Shown: positions 1 to 12,000 of the stretch, piece after piece
How the letters are laid out: each line of letters starts with the position of its first letter
Numbering within the stretch: the stretch's first letter is position 1
NCBI GenBank assembly: GCA_033065855.1
Contig: JAVXUO010003017.1
Location: 62,001 to 126,000 of the forward strand
DNA: 64,000 nt
Origin: Escallonia rubra
Lineage: Eukaryota > Streptophyta > Magnoliopsida > Escalloniales > Escalloniaceae
Reading direction: 5' to 3'
Notes under the pieces: generated by a model
Database searches by the model: none
What the model was told of the DNA's origin: nothing
The model's input: the letters and a program-made list of their open reading frames with translations, nothing else
Translations under genes and position numbers: made by a program

Positions 1-491
1 TGCTTAATCACGTTTGTTTTGGCATTTGATATAAGAATTTGGTTTGCCCATTCCATCAAGTATTGTCGTTTGACTCTGTTACTTTTGCTTTGATATTTTG
101 TCGTTTTGCACCTTACTGAGCTATTTGAGCTCACCCTTTCACTCTTCCTTGCCCCTTGCCACAGGTCATGAAAGTGACTAAGGATCCGTGTGACGGCTTT
201 GGAGCTTTGAGAGTCCTTTATAGTTAATTAGATTGCAGTTTGTTTTGAGAACTTTACCCGGATGTGGGTAATTTGATTGAATTGATTTTAGGTGATTTAT
301 TTTAGCCGCTGCGTTTAGTAGATGGTTTGTAAGGGATTATTCAGAGAATGAATTGTTTTAGATTTCTGTTTTATGGAGATATTTTATTTCAAAGGATTTA
401 GTAGCTCTGTCTATATCGCTGTCACCAGAGTTATAGCGGTATCTTCAGGAACTTTGATTACAGTCACGGCTTCCGTTTTCGGGGCGTGACA
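1..491 (+). mobile_element. 3' part of a Ty3/gypsy LTR (Tekay/Del-like)
   Basis: The stretch ends in TGACA immediately before a primer-binding site, so it is the downstream end of a 5' LTR whose start lies outside the window. It carries the same kind of block seen in the other long LTRs here: a short motif GAGCTCACC at about 129-137 followed by a pyrimidine-rich run and an AG at about 164. The array LTR remnant and the solo LTR share this block. The Tekay/Del assignment is an inference from that block and the primer site. Old and decayed. Confidence 0.7.
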
Positions 492-1810
492 GAGATGGTA
501 TCAGAGCTTAGGTATGCGATTCTGTAGACTCTTAGGCCAGAGATAATTTGTGATTGAGATTAGACTTTGAGAATGTGGATTAGGTTTTGATAAATTATTC
601 GAAATTTTAGTCAAAGAGTGAGATTTGGGCCAAGTATGCAATAGTAGACTACATGGTACTTACCTTTGGAGTTCAAAAATTTTATGCATTAACCAAAGAG
701 GATGATTGAAAGGCTAGACTTAAAACTTTTGGTATTTTTGTATAGCTCTATGAATTAGTAGCTGTATACGTGAATGTTGTTATTGCGATAGATGTGGTGA
801 CTTAGAGACTTAAACATTAGTGGATGCGTGTGCAGAATTCGATTTTTGGGTTGTTTAAGGAAACACATTTGGCTATGATGGATTTTGTAATAGTTTGAAC
901 TCGTTTGATTGAGATATCAGAGTGCGCAGTGAAAGCATAGTGGTTAGAACTTCAGTCTTTGGGGTGATGTGTAGTGCTCGTAGAAATTGGTTATCAATAT
1001 TGGCTTGGTCAAAGTATTATGTTTCAAAGGTTATTCGATGGTATTGGTTTTGGGGTTGGACTAGTAAAAATTGATGGGAATCATATTTGCCTTTAGGTGA
1101 TCTCGGGGTGTTGATTATTGAATTTCATAGATATCGCGTCATTGCAGTTTTATTTAGGCCTTAGAGATTGAGTTTACGGTTTTAGTAGTCAATGGAATAT
1201 GGACTAGAGGATTGAGTTTGATGCTATCTTGTGTAACCATGTGTTTTAAGTGCTCAGGTGTTGTAGGCATAGTGATTTTAGAAATTGATGTCGACAATTT
1301 GATTAAGTATTATAAATGTAAGGCTAATTGGCTGGTTGATGCATTAACCATTAAGCAGGAAGCGTGCCGATCGCTTAGTAACTTTAGTTACTAGTTAGTC
1401 TTAATTGTTAGCGAAATATCATTAAGAGAGTATTGAAATGGCTCCATTTGTGACTTTGTACGGGCGTCAATTTTGATCACCTATAGTACGGGGCTGGAGG
1501 GGAAATCTCACGGTTTGGATCTGTAGAGTATAGGTCCCATGCAATTGAGGTGAAGATTGGTTACTGCTATGGTTTGATATATTATCATAATGGCGCAATG
1601 GGAGCGTGTTGGTATTGTAATGGTTTCGGGTGACTGAATGTTGATTGGAGTAACTTAATTCAGCGCATTTCAGTTATTAGCCAAGTACAACTACTTTGAG
1701 GACCAATCTTAACATATTTTTTGGATTGTGAGGGGCGTGTCATGCTCGGTGATAAGATAGCATTGTGCAAATCATTAAGGTACATCTAATTCCGAGGATA
1801 GCATTGTGAA
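492..1810 (+). mobile_element. Decayed internal region of the gypsy element
   Basis: After the primer site comes AT-rich sequence with no long open frame. Around 1438-1510 a conceptual translation gives APFVTLYGRQ, close to the APYEALYGR motif near the C-terminus of plant Ty3/gypsy integrase. It is followed by further weakly integrase-like sequence. Most of gag-pol is absent, so this is a heavily deleted and broken fossil. The region ends where the array unit begins, at about 1811, and the join lies inside LTR-type sequence. That suggests LTR-mediated recombination, but this is inferred. Confidence 0.55.
496..510 (+). other. LTR-retrotransposon primer-binding site (initiator Met tRNA type)
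   Basis: TGGTATCAGAGC follows the LTR end after four bases. This is the usual plant retrotransposon primer site complementary to the 3' end of initiator methionine tRNA. It fixes the LTR border at 491 and the element's orientation as plus. Confidence 0.85.
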
Positions 1811-4800
1811 AGCTCACCCCTTCTTCTGTTCCCTTCTGCAGGTATTAACCATCGGTAGATTTTTGGATTGGTTAGAGCCGGATGATGGAGTTGGTTTAGC
1901 ATTTTTATTATTTTGTTTACTTAATCCCTTGCAAGGGAATCATTGTGTAACTCACTGAATTGAGTACTTTAATCTAGTCTTTGCGTTTAAGAATAATTAG
2001 TTGAGAACTTGAGTTATCGTAAAAGTTCTGATAGAGATATTTATTGGGGTCTTCTTTGCGAATTTGAGATGATTAAATAGTTAAGATTGATCAATTAAAT
2101 AGCTAACGCTCCAAAATTTTTGGGGTGTTACATAGTATGTTATATATTCACGATGGAAGTTGCTGTAATTTGGGGGTACTTATTTGGTGCAAAAAATTAG
2201 TTGAAGGCATTTTTTTGGTGTATTTAATAACTTTTAGTCAAGGTACTTATTTGGCACACCTGATTTAGAACATGTACTTGTCTGGTACAATATTATTCTT
2301 CCATTTTGAATATGCCAATGCTCCGCAAAGTATTTTTAGGGACTTGTTTGGGACAAAGTAGTGTTAAAAGAAGAAGTATGTGATTTCATTTAATAAGTTC
2401 AAGCATTAATTTGGTACAAAGTAAGTCGAGGGACACATTTGGAACTGAGTATTGTCCAAAGAAGTATGCGGTTTTCTTTAACCAGTTCATGTATTCATTT
2501 GGTACAATTTAGTTTTTATAGGTACTTATTTGGTATGTTTTACTTTTGATACTTTTGCTTTTCCTCAAGATCTGCCATTGCTATCACATAGCTCAAAACA
2601 CCAAATCTGAGCATTGTACACATTGATATGTCAAACACACACGTAAAACACACATTCTTACAGCTAAAATACCATATTTGTCATTAGCTCAACGATTTCT
2701 CAATAGGGAAAAATGAATTAGATTTGATGCTCTGTTCTTGTTCTTCCTAAACAGAGCCAGATCTATAAATTACATCCATTCTTCAACAACATTCCTCCCA
2801 CTCCCACTCCCACTCAATGTCCGCAACAATATTACAGCCCATGTCAGTGCAAGTGCGGCCTTCAACCAACAATTCATCCTTCTAGCTCGCTCCAATTCTA
2901 CGTTGACCAGTGGTGGGTCTCGCCAACGAAAGTACTCACAGTGCTGGAGCTGTAAAAACAGTAAGAGTTTAGTGAAATGTCTGCAAACTGAAAATCGCGA
3001 CACTAAGTAAAGGGTTTCAAGCTGATGGAGCTCCAAAATCAGGATTTAGCATTACTTACTCCCGCTGTTTCCTCAGCTCCAAAGTCGCCTCTCGGGGTTT
3101 CTAGCCGTCCACAACGTCACAGATCTTGCCCTTTTCATGTAGTGACACAAAGGGGTATTCATGGTCTTCGTGAAAAACTTGCGCTGCTATAGATGGGTGA
3201 AACGCGTGTCTTGTCTTGTATTTTTTCAGCAATTGATAGAGGAGAAAACCCAATTTGGAGGGAATTAAGGCGCGAAAGAGGAGAGAGAAAGCGGGAATTG
3301 GTTTTTGGAGGGAAGGAAGCTGTGAATTTTCCCTTGGGAATGTAAAAAGGAGCCAGAGAAAAGGGCGGTCCACGTGGCCATGGGACACGCTTTTATGTCC
3401 TTTTTTTTTTTTTAATTATAACAGTCCTACCCCTTTGACTTTTTAACGGCGTCCGTCCTCCGTCGGCTGAGGTACTGGTTTGGTACGTTATTTCAAAGGT
3501 GGGTTACTTCTTTGGTGCACCTTTAAAATTGGGTACTAAAGTTGTACAACACTTAAACTTGAGTGTACAATTTTTGGATTTGCCCTTATTTTTAAAAGAT
3601 ACTTAGAAAATAATAAAAATGTCTTGTGCAGCAGCAACTTGATCTCAATATGTTCTCCGCATATTTTTATCAGTGAAATTTACTTTTTTCTTTTTTGCGT
3701 ACTAAATAAATGTTTTATTTTTTGTTCATCTATATAATTATCAAATTAGAATTAGTAAATATACACAGCGACATTGTTTATTGATATGTCACCAGAAGGT
3801 TTAAATTTTTTTTATTATTATAAGAAAGTTTAACCCAAAAGTTAGACTGACTATCACTGATGAAATAACCAAGAAATTATAAAATTGTATAATATATTTA
3901 TTATGCATCTCAATACTCTCAATAAAAACCGTCCCGTGCCTGGCACATGCTTCTGAGCTAGTTTTATTAATATGCTGACCGTGTCACGTCCTAACAAGAT
4001 CATGTGCAAAACACTATTCTCAAATAACTGAACGGTCTGACATTTTGGAGAGTGTATGTCATCCAACTTCTTTCAAGCAATCTTACTAGGTTTTGAAATA
4101 TCTAGAGTTATTTGGACCTAATATTTTAAAACAGTTTCAGTTCTATATAAAATACCGCTAAGCCTTCCTAATTTAATTACTCTTACTCCTAACCAAATCA
4201 AGTATACTAATATAATGAACAAAAGCAGTTTACCTTCCTAGTATTTGCAATGAACAACTTAACAGAAATGATACCACTCAGAGGTTCAAAGCAATAATTC
4301 GGAGATTGACCACAAGACTTCTTCTCATAAACTTGTTTACTTAAGCTAAACAAAGATTGTATTAACGTAAACTATGGAGTGTCCTTAATTTGATACATAG
4401 CACTAATCTAAACTAAGTGAAAGTTTTTTACGGATGTTCCCTTGCAGACACATAGCACACTTAAAACTTTAGGCTCCATTTGATCGGACCATGTGTAATT
4501 TCCTTGCTTAGAACTTGTCACTTGTCATCTGGTCGTTGTTATACTTGATTTGATAGTTTTATTTGATAATTATCAACTTGTCTCACTTGCACCAGGACGA
4601 ATAGGCCTTAAGCAAAACTTGCTATCGTACCGATTTCAGTTGTTCTAGTAACGTGACATACACATATACGTTTTGATAAATCAGCCATGCTAGACTGATT
4701 CACTAGACTGATTCACTAGACTGATTCAGTGTCACTTTCCTTTCTACTTTAGAAATGATCCGAAGTGTTCACAAGGAAGGATCTCAGTGGACGCGAAAGC

Positions 4801-5231
4801 GGATAGGATTCCAAGCTTCGTCCACCAACTATGACTATTAATTGCAAAGAAGATGACTTTGAACATCGTAGAAAAATATGAGCCACACACTTTGTAGAAG
4901 TATAATCTGGGATATGTTGACATTAACATGAGTGATGACTGACTTTGATAACTAGACTAGAAGTCATTCCAATGTGAGCCATGCACTTCGTAGGCGTATA
5001 ATCTAGGATATGTTGACATTGACATGAGTGATGACTGAGTCAAGGCTCCCAACCGAATAGTCTTTAACTCACTTTTGTGCCATCAGGAACTCACCGTACG
5101 AGTGGAAAGAAGTTAATTTCGTAAACCTCGTTGTCGAACTAAAAATTCTATCGACGTTACTAAATACATATACTTCTCATCCCGTTTTCAGAAATAAAGA
5201 GCTGTTAACGACTCTCGAGTTAACAATGTTA
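1811..5231 (+). repeat. Array unit U0 (5'-truncated)
   Basis: Begins inside the LTR remnant, which ends at 2132. It shares with U6 a patch near 3324 in the pseudogene's 5' region (a CCC run before TTGGG), although the two are six units apart. It lacks the short segment containing GATATGAAATAA that most units carry after the LTR end. Confidence 0.9.
2770..3162 (-). pseudogene. GRF-type zinc-finger pseudogene (At4g04775-like), copy in U0
   Basis: Two exons are visible on the minus strand. Exon 1 (3162-3060) starts at an ATG and reads MNTPLCHYMKRARSV, then TARNPERRLWS. This matches the GRF zinc-finger core (C-x-C-G, then NPGRRF-x-x-C). A 110-bp intron (3059-2950) has GT and AG ends. Exon 2 (2949-2770) reads LQHCEYFRWRDPPLV, the C-x-Y/F-F-x-W-x-D-P-P end of the domain, followed by a basic stretch and a hydrophobic segment (KAALALTWAVILL) that may be a membrane anchor, as in plant At4g04775-type proteins. 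Codon 30 of exon 1 is TGA where the family has a zinc-binding Cys, and an expected Cys is Tyr. Joined at the canonical donor, the exons are also out of frame. I infer a host pseudogene, not an active gene. Confidence 0.7.
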
Positions 5232-5890
5232 TGTATCGGGGGTGATATAAGGATGATCTGTTATTGCGGGAAATGCCAGTACCTTAAGGGTCTAGCTAGT
5301 GTTCATATGCATATGTAACCACAGTGTTCGTGAACATTGCCTTTGTGGCTTTGCTAAGTGATTACCCTGCATTGTCTGTGTCGCTTTGCAAATTTACTCA
5401 TGTTTAATATACCAATCTGCATTGTTTATAAAGTAATCGAAATTGTTCTTATTCATTTCTGATTTGAGAGATTGAGTTAAATCTTTTCCTATATTGCCAT
5501 TGAAATAAATTCTCTAAATCATTTGTATTCCTTTCTGAAATTTTTAGCGACCTTGCTGAGCTCCTTAAAGCTCACCCCTTCTTCTGTTCCCTTCTGCAGG
5601 TATTAACCATCGGTAGATTTTTGGATTGGTTAGAGCCGGATGATGGAGTTGGTTTAGCATTTTTATTATTTTGTTTACTTAATCCCTTGCAAGGGAATCA
5701 TTGTGTAACTCACTGAATTGAGTACTTTAATCTAGTCTTTGCGTTTTAGAATAATTAGTTGAGAAATTGAGTTATCGTAAAAGTTCTGATAGAGATATTT
5801 ATTGGGGTCTTCTTTGCGAATTTGAGATGATTAAATAGTTAAGATTGATCAATTAATTAGCTAACGCTCCAAAATTTTTGGGGTGTTACA
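5232..5890 (+). mobile_element. Truncated gypsy LTR 3' end inside the array unit
   Basis: The segment ends in GGGGTGTTACA, the usual plant gypsy LTR terminus. It contains blocks shared with the solo LTR at 37665-40834: CTTTGTGGCTTTGCTAAGTG, the GCGACCTTGCTGAGCTC block, and a CAGGTATTAACC block. Only the 3' part is present; the 5' part of a full LTR would add over 2 kb. Equivalent remnants end at 2132, 9675, 13462, 17244, 25458, 29241, 33029, 36804 and 50821. The 5' break is the same in every unit, so truncation preceded amplification. Confidence 0.8.
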
Positions 5891-6552
5891 TAGCATGTTA
5901 TATATTCACGATGGAAGTTGCTGTAATTTGGGGGTACTTATTCAGTGCCAAAAATTAGTTGAATGCATTTTTTTGGTGTATTTAATAACTTTTAGTACTT
6001 AATTGATATGAAATAAATAATCAAGGTACTTATTTGGCACACCTGATTTAGAACATGTACTTGTCTGGTACAATATTATTCTTCCATTTTGAATATGCCA
6101 ATGCTCCACAAAGTATTTTTAGGGACTTGTTTGGGACAAAGTAGTGTTAAAAGAAGAAGTATGTGATTTCATTTAATAAGTTCAAGCACTAATTTGGTAC
6201 AAAGTAAGTCGAGGGACACATTTGGAACTGAGTATTGTCCAAAGAAGTATGCGGTTTTCTTTAACCAGTTCATGTATTCATTTGGTACGATTTAGTTTTT
6301 ATAGGTACTTATTTGGTATGTTTTACTTTTGATACTTTTGCTTTTCCTCAAGATCTGCCATTGCTATCACATAGCTCAAAACACCAAATCTGAGCATTGT
6401 ACAGATTGATATTTCAAACACACACGTAAAACACACATTCTTACAGCTAAAATACCATATTTGTCATTAGCTCAACGATTTCTCAATAGGGAAAAATGAA
6501 TTAGATTTGATGCTCTGTTCTTGTTCTTCCTAAACAGAGCCAGATCTATAAA

Positions 6553-6945
6553 TTACATCCATTCTTCAACAACATTCCTCCCACTCCCACTCCCACTCAA
6601 TGTCCGCAACAATATTACAGCCCATGTCAGTGCAAGTGCGGCCTTCAACCAACAATTCATCCTTCTAGCTCGCTCCAATTCTACGTTGACCAGTGGTGGG
6701 TCTCGCCAACGAAAGTACTCACACTGCTGGAGCTGTAAAAACAGTAAGAGTTTAGTGAAATGTCTGCAAACTGAAAATCGCGACACTAAGTAAAGGGTTT
6801 CAACCTGATGGAGCTCCAAAATTAGGATTTTGCAATACTTACCCCCACTGTTTCCTCAGCTCCAAAGTCGCCTCTCGGGGTTTCTAGCCGTCCACAACGT
6901 CACAGATCTTGCCCTTTTCATGTAGTGACACAAAGGGGTATTCAT
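6553..6945 (-). pseudogene. GRF zinc-finger pseudogene, copy in U1
   Basis: Same two-exon layout as the U0 copy (exon 1 ATG at 6945, exon 2 stop at 6553) with the same in-frame TGA at the zinc-ligand position. Exon 2 reads QQCEYFRWRDPP, with His to Gln in front of the zinc Cys. Broken before the array expanded. Confidence 0.68.
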
Positions 6946-9016
6946 GGTCTTCGTGAAAAACTTGCGCTGCTATAGATGGGTGAAACGCGGGTCTTGTCTT
7001 GTATTTTTTCAGCAATTGATAGAGGAGAAAACCCAATTTGGAGGGAATTAAGGCGCGAAAGAGGAGAGAGAAAGCGGGAATTGGTTTTTGGAGGGAAGGA
7101 AGCTGTGAGTTTTCCTTGGGAATGTAAAAAGGAGCCAGAGAAAAGGGCGGTCCACGTGGCCATGGGACACGCTTTTATGTCCTTTTGTTTTTAATAATGA
7201 CAGTCCTACGCCTTTGATTTTTTAACGGCATCCGTCCTCCGTCAGCTGAGGTACTGATTTGGTACGTTATTTCAAAGTTCGGTTACTTCTTTGGTGCACC
7301 TTTAAAATTGGGTACAAAAGTTGTACAGAACTTAAACTTGAGGGTACAATTTTTGGATTTGCCCTTATTTTTAAAAGATACTTAGAAAATAATAAAAATG
7401 TCTTGTGCAGCAGCAACTTGATCTCAATATGTTCTCCGCATATTTTTATCAGTGAAATTTACTTTTTTCTTTTTTGCGTACTAAATAAATGTTTTATTTT
7501 TTGTTCATCTATATAATTATCAAATTAGAATTAGTAAATATACACAGCGACATTGTTTATTGATATGTCACCAGAAGGTTTAAATTTTATTTTATTTTAT
7601 TATTATAAGAAAGTTTAACCCAAAAGTTAGAGTGACTATCTCTGATGAAATAACCATGAAATTATAAAATTGTATAATATATTTATTATGCATCTCAATA
7701 CTGTCAATAAAAACCGTCCCGTGCTTGGCACATGCTTCTGAGCTAGTTTTATTAATATGCTGACCGTGTCACGTCCTAACAAGATCATGTGCAAAACACT
7801 ATTCTCAAATAACTGAACGGTCTGACATTTTGGAGAGTGTATGTCATCCAACTTCTTTCAAGCAATCTTACTAGGTTTTGAAATATCTAGAGTTATTTGG
7901 ACCTAATATTTTAAAACAGTTTCAGTTCTATATAAAATACCGCTAAGCCTTCCTAATTTAATTACTCTTACTCCTAACAAAATCAAGTATACTAATATAA
8001 TGAACAAAAGCAGTTTACCTTCGTAGTATTTGCAATGAACAACTTAACAGAAATGATACCACTCGGAGGTTCAAAGCAATAATTCGAAGATTGAGTACAA
8101 GACTGCTTCTCATAAACTTGTTTACTTAAGCTAAACAAAGATTGTATTAACGTAAACTATGGAGTGTCCTTAATTTGATACATAGCACTAATCTCAACTA
8201 AGTGAAAGTTTTTTACGGCTGTTCCCTTGCAGACACATAGCACACTTAAAACTTTAGGCTCCATTTGATCAGACCATGTGTAATTTCCTTGCTTAGAACT
8301 TGTCACTTGTCATCTGGTCGTTGTTATACTTGATTTGATAGTTTTATTTGATAATTATCAACTTGTCTCACTTGCACCAGGACGAATAGGCCTTAAGCAA
8401 AATTTGTTATCGTACCGATTTCAGTTGTTCTAGTAACGTGACATACGCGTATACGTTTTGATAAATCAGCCTTGCTAGACTGATTCACTAGACTGATTCA
8501 CTAGACTGATTCAGTGTCACTTTCCTTTCTACTTTAGAAATGATCCGAAGTGTTCACAAGGAAGGATCTCAGTGGACGCGAAAGCGGATAGGATTCCAAG
8601 CTTCGTCCACCAACTATGACTATTAATTGCGAAGACGATGACTTTGAACATCATAGATAAATATGAGCCACACACTTTGTAGAAGTATAATCTGGTATAT
8701 GTTGACATTAACATGAGTGATGACTGACTTTGATAACTAGACAATAAGTCATTCCAATGTGAGCCATGCACTTCGTAGACGTATAATCTAGGATATGTTG
8801 ACATTGACATGAGTGATGACTGAGTCAAGGCTCCCAACCGAATAGTCTTTAACTCACTTTTGTGCCATCAGGAACTCACCGTACGAGTGGAAAGAAGTTA
8901 ATTTCGTAAACCTCGTTGTCGAACTAAAAATTCTATCGACGTTACTAAATACATATACTTCTCATCCCGTTTTCAGAAATAAAGAGCTGTTAACGACTCT
9001 CGAGTTAACAATGTTA

Positions 9017-12000
9017 TGTATCGGGGGTGATATAAGGATGATCTGTTATTGCGGGAAATGCCAGTACCTTAAGGGTCTAGCTAGTGTTCATATGCATATG
9101 TAACCACAGTGTTCGTGAACATTGCCTTTGTGGCTTTGCTAAGTGATTACCCTGCATTGTCTGTGTCGCTTTGCAAATTTACTCATGTTTAATATACCAA
9201 TCTGCATTGTTTATAAAGTAATCGAAATTGTTCTTATTCATTTCTGATTTGAGAGATTGAGTTAAATCTTTTCCTATATTGCCATTGAAATAAATTCTCT
9301 AAATCATTTGTATTCCTTTCTGAATTTTTTAGCGACCTTGCTGAGCTCCTGAAAGCTCACCCCTTCTTCTGTTCCCTTCTGCAGGTATTAACCATCGGTA
9401 GATTTTTGGATTGGTTAGAGCCGGATGATGGAGTTGGTTTAGCATTTTTATTATTTTGTTTACTTAATCCCTTGCAAGGGAATCATTGTGTAACTCACTG
9501 AATTGAGTACTTTAATCTAGTCTTTGCGTTTAAGAATAATTAGTTGAGAAATTGAGTTATCGTAAAAGTTCTGATAGAGATATTTATTGGGGTCTTCTTT
9601 GCGAATTTGAGATGATTAAATAGTTAAGATTGATCAATTAATTAGCTAACGCTCCAAAATTTTTGGGGTGTTACATAGCATGTTATATATTCACGCTGGA
9701 AGTTGCTGTAATTTGGGGGTACTTATTCAGTGCCAAAAATTAGGTGAATGCAGGTTATTGGTGTGTTTAATACCTTTTAGTACTTAATTGATATGAAATA
9801 AATAATCAAGGTACTTATTTGGCACACCTGATTTAGAACATGTATTTGTCTGGTACAATATTATTCTTCCATTTTGAATATGCCACTGCTCCACAAAGTA
9901 TTTTTAAGGACTTGTTTGGGGCAAAGTAGTGTTAAAAGAAGAAGTATGTGATTTCATTTAATAAGTTCAAGCACTAATTTGGTACTAAGTAAGTCGAGGG
10001 ACACATTTGGAACTGAGTATTGTCCAAAGAAGTAAGCGGTTTTCTTTAATCAGTTCATGTATTCATTTGGTACGATTTAGTTTTTATCGGTTTTTATTTG
10101 GTATGTTTTACTTTTGATACTTTTGCTTTTCCTCAAGATCTGCCATTGCTATCACATAGCTCAAAACACCAAATCTGAGCATTGTACACATTGATATTTC
10201 AAACACACACGTAAAACACACATTCTTACAGCTAAAATACCATATTTGTCATTAGCTCAACGATTTCTCAATAGGGAAAAATGAATTAGATTTGATGCTC
10301 TGTTCTTGTTCTTCCTAAACAGAGCCAGATCTATAAATTACATCCATTCTTCAACAACATTCCTCCCACTCCCACTCCCACTCAATGTCCGCAACAATAT
10401 TACAGCCCATGTGAGTGCAAGTGCGGCCTTCAACCAACAATTCATCCTTCTAGCTCGCTCCAATTCTACGTTGACCAGTGGTGGGTCTCGCCAACGAAAG
10501 TACTCACAGTGCTGGAGCTGTAAAAACAGTAAGAGTTTAGTGAAATGTCTGCAAACTGAAAATCGCGACACTAAGTAAAGGGTTTCAAGCTGATGGAGCT
10601 CCAAAATTAGGATTTTGCAATACTTACCCCCACTGTTTCCTCAGCTCCAAAGTCGCCTCTCGGGGGTTTCTAGCCGTCCACAACGTCACAGATCTTGCCC
10701 TTTTCATGTAGTGACACAAAGGGGTATTCATGGTCTTCGTGAAAAACTTGCGCTGCTAGAGATGGGTGAAATGCGTGTCTTGTCTTGTATTTTTTCAGCA
10801 ATTGATAGAGGAGAAAACCCAATTTGGAAGGAATTAGGGTGCGAAAGAGGAGAGAGAAAGCGGGAATTGGTTTTTGGAGGGAAGGAAGCTGTGAATTTCC
10901 CTTGGGAATGTAAAAAGAAATCAGAGAAAAGGGCAGTCCACGCGTGGCCATGGGACACGCTTTTATGTCCTTTTTTTTTTTTTAATAATAACAGTCCTAC
11001 CCCTTTGATTTTTTAACGGCATCCGTCCTCCGTCAGCTGAGGTACTGATTTGGTACGTTATTTCAAAGGTGGGTTACTTCTTTGGTGCACCTTTAAAATT
11101 GGGTACAAAAGTTGTACAGAATTTAAGCTTGAGGGTACAATTTTTGGATTTGCCCTTATTTTTAAAAGATATTTAGAAAATAATAAAAATGTCTTGTGCA
11201 GCAGCAACTTGATCTCAATATGTTCTCCGCATATTTTTATCAGTGAAATTTACTTTTTTCTTTTTTGCGTACTAAATAAATGTTTTATTTTTTGTTCATC
11301 TATATAATTATCAAATTAGAATTAGTAAATATACACAGCGACAATGTTTATTGATATATCACCAGAAGGTTTAAATTTTTTTTTTATTATTATAAGAAAG
11401 TTTAACCCAAAAGTTAGAGTGACTATCTCTGATGAAATAACCGTGAAATTATAAAATTGTATAATATCTTTATTATGCATCTCAATACTGTCAATAAAAA
11501 CCGTCCCGTGCTTGGCACATGCTTCTGAGCTAGTTTTATTAATATGCTGACCGTGTCACGTCCTAACAAGATCATGTGCAAAACACTATTCTCAAATAAC
11601 TGAACGGTCTGACATTTTGGAGAGTGTATGTCATCCAACTTCTTTCAAGCAATCTTACTAGGTTTTGAAATATCTAGAGTTATTTGGACCTAATATTTTA
11701 AAACAGTTTCAGTTCTATATAAAATACCGCTAAGCCTTCCTAATTTAATTACTCTTACTCCTAACAAAATCAAGTATACTAATATAATGAACAAAAGCAG
11801 TTTACCTTCGTAGTATTTGCAATGAACAACTTAACAGAAATGATACCACTCGGAGGTTCAAAGCAATAATTCGAAGATTGAGTACAAGACTGCTTCTCAT
11901 AAACTTGTTTACTTAAGCTAAACAAAGATTGTATTAACGTAAACTATGGAGTGTCCTTAATTTGATACATAGCACTAATCTAAACTAAGTGAAAGTTTTT

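Larger units (their letters stand above)
5232..9016 (+). repeat. Array unit U1
   Basis: Full unit of 3785 bp. LTR remnant 5232-5890, followed by flank sequence to 9016. Contains three copies of the 14-bp TAGACTGATTCACT motif near 8476 and two copies of the roughly 100-bp tandem repeat near 8664-8820. Confidence 0.93.

Noticed and set aside
2738-3010. 90-codon plus-strand open frame repeated in nearly every unit
   Set aside because: It opens with TTG, not ATG, and is the antisense shadow of exon 2 of the GRF zinc-finger pseudogene, whose minus-strand frame gives the recognisable CEYFRWRDPP motif.
3854-4066. 70-codon minus-strand frame (DDIHSPKCQTVQLFENSV) in most units
   Set aside because: No ATG at its start and no family recognised. 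It is preserved simply because the units are near-identical. Its C-terminus changes between units.
4744-4929. 61-102 codon minus-strand frames over the 100-bp repeats
   Set aside because: They follow the tandem repeat and vary in length with repeat number. No domain, and disrupted in several units.
5232-5890. Complete short LTR with TG...CA ends and a target duplication
   Set aside because: The flanking five bases do not match (TGTTA and TAGTA), and the sequence corresponds only to the 3' part of a much longer LTR.
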